Positions 38,300 through 41,373 of a stretch of DNA of 41,373 nucleotides are shown here, piece after piece. The translations under genes and the position numbers were made by a program. The notes beneath the pieces were generated by a model. It was not told the origin of the DNA, did not search any database, and worked only from the letters and a program-made list of their open reading frames with translations. Source of the stretch: Alphaproteobacteria bacterium (lineage in GTDB: Bacteria > Pseudomonadota > Alphaproteobacteria > RS24); contig JAQWZC010000035.1 in NCBI GenBank assembly GCA_029253645.1, positions 1 through 41,373 of the forward strand. Reading direction: 5' to 3'. Every line of letters starts with the position of its first letter. The stretch's first letter is position 1.

Positions 38300-38943
38300 A
38301 AATCACTGACGCGGCGGTCATTATAAAAAATATGGCGGCCGATTTTGGCCAGCTTCACCATGGAACGGTTCCAATAGGGGTCAACATAATCCGCGTGATA
38401 ATGGGTCGCGCGCGCCGTGGCCGGTCCGGCCCGCACCGTCACTAATTTATTGCCCGCCATGCGCAGGGCTTTGCGCCATAAAACGCGCTGCTTGGGACGG
38501 TCTGACAGGCCATCACAGGCAAATGAAAATTGGCATTTATGGCGGCGATATTGCCCTTGAAACACCACGCCGCAAATCGAACCCGGATATTTGGGCGAGA
38601 AGGCGCGGTTTATCACGACATCGGCGACGGCTTCCCAGCCCGCGACAGGCTCGGAGCGCGCCTCAAAATAAATGGCTTGCGCCAAACAGCGTTGTGCATC
38701 GGCTAGGGTCTCGACATGGGCTTTTGGCTTGAGGCCGCGAAACAGGCTTTCCCCGCGCACATAATCGGCTTTTTCAATTGGCAATTCGGGGGTGCGGCTG
38801 ACAATGCGTTCCGGATTACGCATGCCGCCAATAATGCTTGTGCTCAAAACCGCAATCGTCAGCAAAGCGCCAAGGCGCGTGACAAAGGGCCGTTTTGGGC
38901 CAAAAATATAGCGTAAATCAAGCCATTCAATAAGGCGTAGCAT
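38296..38943 (-). CDS. Cell wall hydrolase, SleB/Hydrolase_2 family, membrane anchored
   Basis: LAQAIYFEARSEPVAGWEAVADVVINRAFSPKYPGSICGVVFQGQYRRHKCQFSFACDG signature; N-terminal hydrophobic segment. Confidence 0.92.
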   Translation of the reverse strand: MLRLIEWLDLRYIFGPKRPFVTRLGALLTIAVLSTSIIGGMRNPERIVSRTPELPIEKADYVRGESLFRGLKPKAHVETLADAQRCLAQAIYFEARSEPVAGWEAVADVVINRAFSPKYPGSICGVVFQGQYRRHKCQFSFACDGLSDRPKQRVLWRKALRMAGNKLVTVRAGPATARATHYHADYVDPYWNRSMVKLAKIGRHIFYNDRRVSDF

Positions 38944-39077
38944 CGGGATCCTCGCTTATCCCCCTGAGTTAACGCTTTAACTTTTAAAAATTAATAAGCT
39001 GATTTGCTGTTTTCTCCAAGCGGCACTCGGCAAAAATGAACCCCGATTAGATCGGCTAAAAAGACAGTGCTGGCGGC

Positions 39078-41373
39078 TTATTTGGCGCTTTTAATGGCGG
39101 CTTGCGCGGCGGCCAAGCGGGCAATCGGCACTCGGAAAGGCGAGCAAGAAATATAATCAAAGCCCATTTCATAAAACGCCGCAATCGAGGCCGGGTCGCC
39201 GCCATGCTCGCCGCAAATACCCAGCTTCAGTTCAGGGCGCACGGCGCGGCCCTTATCGACCGCCATTTGCACAATCGGCCCAACACCCGCCACATCAAAA
39301 CTGGCAAACGGGTCTTTTTCCATAATACCCTGACTGACATAGGCGGGGAGAAAACGCGCCGCATCATCGCGGCTGACGCCCAAAGCGGTTTGCGTCAAAT
39401 CATTTGTGCCGAAGGAAAAGAACACGGCTTCTTTAGCCAATTCATCGGCGACCACGGCGGCGCGCGGCACTTCAATCATCGTGCCCAGCTGATAGGTCGC
39501 TTCATCAATGCCATATTCGGCAGCCAGTGGCGGCACGAGGGCTTTCAAAATCCGCAATTCAGCCGCATCGACAATAAGCGGGAACATAATCTCGACCGGC
39601 GTTTTGCCCTTATTGGCTTTCATGGCGGCAAAAATCGCGCGCAGTTGCATGGCGTAAATTTCCGGCGCGGTGATGCCCAAACGGCTGCCGCGATGACCGA
39701 GCATGGGATTGCTCTCCACCAATTCACCAATGCGCGCGCGCAATTGCTCTTGGCTCTGCCCCAATGCCTCGGCCAGTCCGCCAATATCATCATCGGCATG
39801 CGGCAAAAATTCATGCAAGGGCGGGTCAAGCAAGCGAATGGTCACCGGTCGCGTGCCCATAGTCTTAAACAGACCGGCAAAATCATCGCGCTGCATCGGC
39901 ATTAGCTGCGCCAATGCTTTTTCACGCGCCGCCGCATCCACGGCCAAAATCATTTCCCGCACCAAGGCAATGCGGGCCGGGTCAAAGAACATATGCTCAG
40001 TGCGGCACAGGCCGATGCCCTCGGCACCAAAGCGCAGCGCGCGCGTTGCATCTCGCACAGTCTCAGCATTGGTGCGAATACCCATAGTGCGGCGCGCATC
40101 GGCCCAAGCCATCAATGCCCCGAAATCACCGGTCAATTCGGCCTCCAGCGTCGGCACAGCCCCCAACATGATGCGGCCCGATGTGCCATCCACCGTGACA
40201 ATGTCGCCCTCTTTCAATTCCTGCTTATCGACCTGCGCGGTTCGGCGGTCATTATCAATATGCAATTGCCCGGCTCCGGACACACAAGGCCGCCCCAGCC
40301 CCCGCGCCACAACCGCAGCGTGACTGGTCATGCCGCCCCGCGAGGTCAAAATGGCGCGCGCCGCATACATGCCGTGAATATCCTCAGGGCTGGTTTCCAT
40401 CCGCACCAGCACCACATCCTTGCCCTGCGCCGCTAAGGCTTCAGCGCGGTCAGCGGAAAAGGCAATCTCGCCACTGGCCGCCCCGGGCGAGGCAGGCAGA
40501 CCTTTGGTCAAAACCTTCATCCGCGCGCGCGGGTCGAGTGTTGGATGCAGCAAATGTTCCAGCGATGCCGGTTCAATACGCAGCAGCGCCTCGGTTTCAT
40601 CAATCATGCCCTCAGCCACCATATCAACGGCGATTTTAATCGCCGCCTCAACCGTGCGCTTACCGGCGCGGGCTTGCAGAATAAACACGCGCCCATTTTG
40701 CACGGTAAATTCGACATCCTGCATATCCTTGAAATGGCTTTCGAGACGTTTGAAAATCGCCACCAATTCGCTATGCACATCGGGCAATTCTTCTTCCAGC
40801 GATAAATCTTCCATCTGCGCGGCTTGGCGCGCGGCTTTGGTGAGATAAAGCGGGGTGCGAATACCGGCGACCACATCCTCGCCCTGTGCATTCATCAAAT
40901 ATTCGCCATAAAGCGCATTCTCGCCGGTGGACGGATTGCGCGTAAAGGCCACGCCGGTGGCGCTTTGGTCGCCCAAATTGCCGAACACCATGGATTGAAT
41001 GGTCACAGCCGTGCCCCATTCATCGGGGATATCATGCAGGCGGCGATAAGTGGTGGCGCGCTGATTGTTCCAACTATTGCACACCGCGCCAATCGCCCCC
41101 CAAAGCTGCTCTTGCGGGTCTTGCGGAAAAGGCCGACCCGCCTCGCGCTCAATCATGGCGGCAAATTTGCCGGAGATTTCCTGCCAATCATCCGCCTCTA
41201 AATCAGCGTCCAATGACAGCGCATTCTCAAACTTATAATCGTCAATAATATCTTCAAAGAAATCATGGCTGATGGCCATCACTACATCGCCATACATTTG
41301 CTGAAAGCGGCGATAGCTGTCCCAGGCAAAACGGGCATCCCCGGTTTTAGCGGCCAGCGCCGCCACGGTGACA
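39078..41373 (-). CDS. ppdK: Pyruvate, phosphate dikinase (N-terminus beyond the right edge)
   Basis: VFGNLGDQSATGVAFTRNPSTGE, LTSRGGMTSHAAVVARGLGRPCVSG, GICGEHGGDPASIAAFYEMGFDYISCSPFRVPIARLAAAQA. Confidence 0.98.
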   Translation of the reverse strand, partial: VTVAALAAKTGDARFAWDSYRRFQQMYGDVVMAISHDFFEDIIDDYKFENALSLDADLEADDWQEISGKFAAMIEREAGRPFPQDPQEQLWGAIGAVCNSWNNQRATTYRRLHDIPDEWGTAVTIQSMVFGNLGDQSATGVAFTRNPSTGENALYGEYLMNAQGEDVVAGIRTPLYLTKAARQAAQMEDLSLEEELPDVHSELVAIFKRLESHFKDMQDVEFTVQNGRVFILQARAGKRTVEAAIKIAVDMVAEGMIDETEALLRIEPASLEHLLHPTLDPRARMKVLTKGLPASPGAASGEIAFSADRAEALAAQGKDVVLVRMETSPEDIHGMYAARAILTSRGGMTSHAAVVARGLGRPCVSGAGQLHIDNDRRTAQVDKQELKEGDIVTVDGTSGRIMLGAVPTLEAELTGDFGALMAWADARRTMGIRTNAETVRDATRALRFGAEGIGLCRTEHMFFDPARIALVREMILAVDAAAREKALAQLMPMQRDDFAGLFKTMGTRPVTIRLLDPPLHEFLPHADDDIGGLAEALGQSQEQLRARIGELVESNPMLGHRGSRLGITAPEIYAMQLRAIFAAMKANKGKTPVEIMFPLIVDAAELRILKALVPPLAAEYGIDEATYQLGTMIEVPRAAVVADELAKEAVFFSFGTNDLTQTALGVSRDDAARFLPAYVSQGIMEKDPFASFDVAGVGPIVQMAVDKGRAVRPELKLGICGEHGGDPASIAAFYEMGFDYISCSPFRVPIARLAAAQAAIKSAK

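Noticed and set aside
38969-38994. Possible CtrA box (TTAA-N7-TTAA) upstream of the SleB-like gene
   Set aside because: TTAA offsets are 8, 7 and 7 bp; no pair has the 11-bp offset needed for TTAA-N7-TTAA.
39048-39060. CCGAT-TAG-ATCGG as a ppdK terminator
   Set aside because: Short 5-bp stem followed by GGTTCATTTTTG rather than a direct U run; too weak to call.
39102-39905. 267-aa ORF antisense to ppdK
   Set aside because: Complement of a conserved PPDK domain; no recognisable motif in the antisense translation.
1-41373. CRISPR, prophage, transposon, toxin-antitoxin or biosynthetic cluster
   Set aside because: No direct-repeat/spacer array, integrase, transposase, phage structural or NRPS/PKS genes are readable; nearly all DNA is accounted for by conserved core genes.

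Overview
This 41.4-kb window is a compact alphaproteobacterial chromosomal segment made almost entirely of core housekeeping genes. The taxon is inferred from gene order and codon style. In order it carries: ftsH (3' end off-window) - tilS - cpoB - pal - tolB - tolA - tolR - tolQ - ybgC; an isolated small lipoprotein gene on the opposite strand; ruvB-ruvA-ruvC - yebC - YmdB-like phosphoesterase - 5-FTHF cyclo-ligase - probable 6S RNA - zapA - coiled-coil zapB-like ORF; tkt - gap - pgk - class I fructose-bisphosphate aldolase; tlyA - dxs - ispA - xseB - MBL hydrolase; a Sua5/TsaC gene; VOC, SRAP and DUF192 proteins; SDR; acuI/yhdH-like; dihydroorotase-like; GT9-like; ygfZ; a long FabH-like KAS III; an NrtR/NadQ-type Nudix-wHTH regulator; nadA-nadB-nadC; a SleB-type cell wall hydrolase; and ppdK (N-terminus off-window). 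I found no mobile elements, CRISPR arrays, tRNAs or rRNAs. No wholly new multi-gene system is evident. The most interesting signals are regulatory: a 10-bp-phased array of tGTnACnnnA half-sites upstream of the KAS III/nadQ pair, a 21-bp palindrome at the nadA promoter, a cluster of GANTC sites in the zap/tkt divergent promoter, and an orphan lipoprotein inside an otherwise conserved tol-ruv block. All calls come from reading the sequence and ORF track; no database searches were run.
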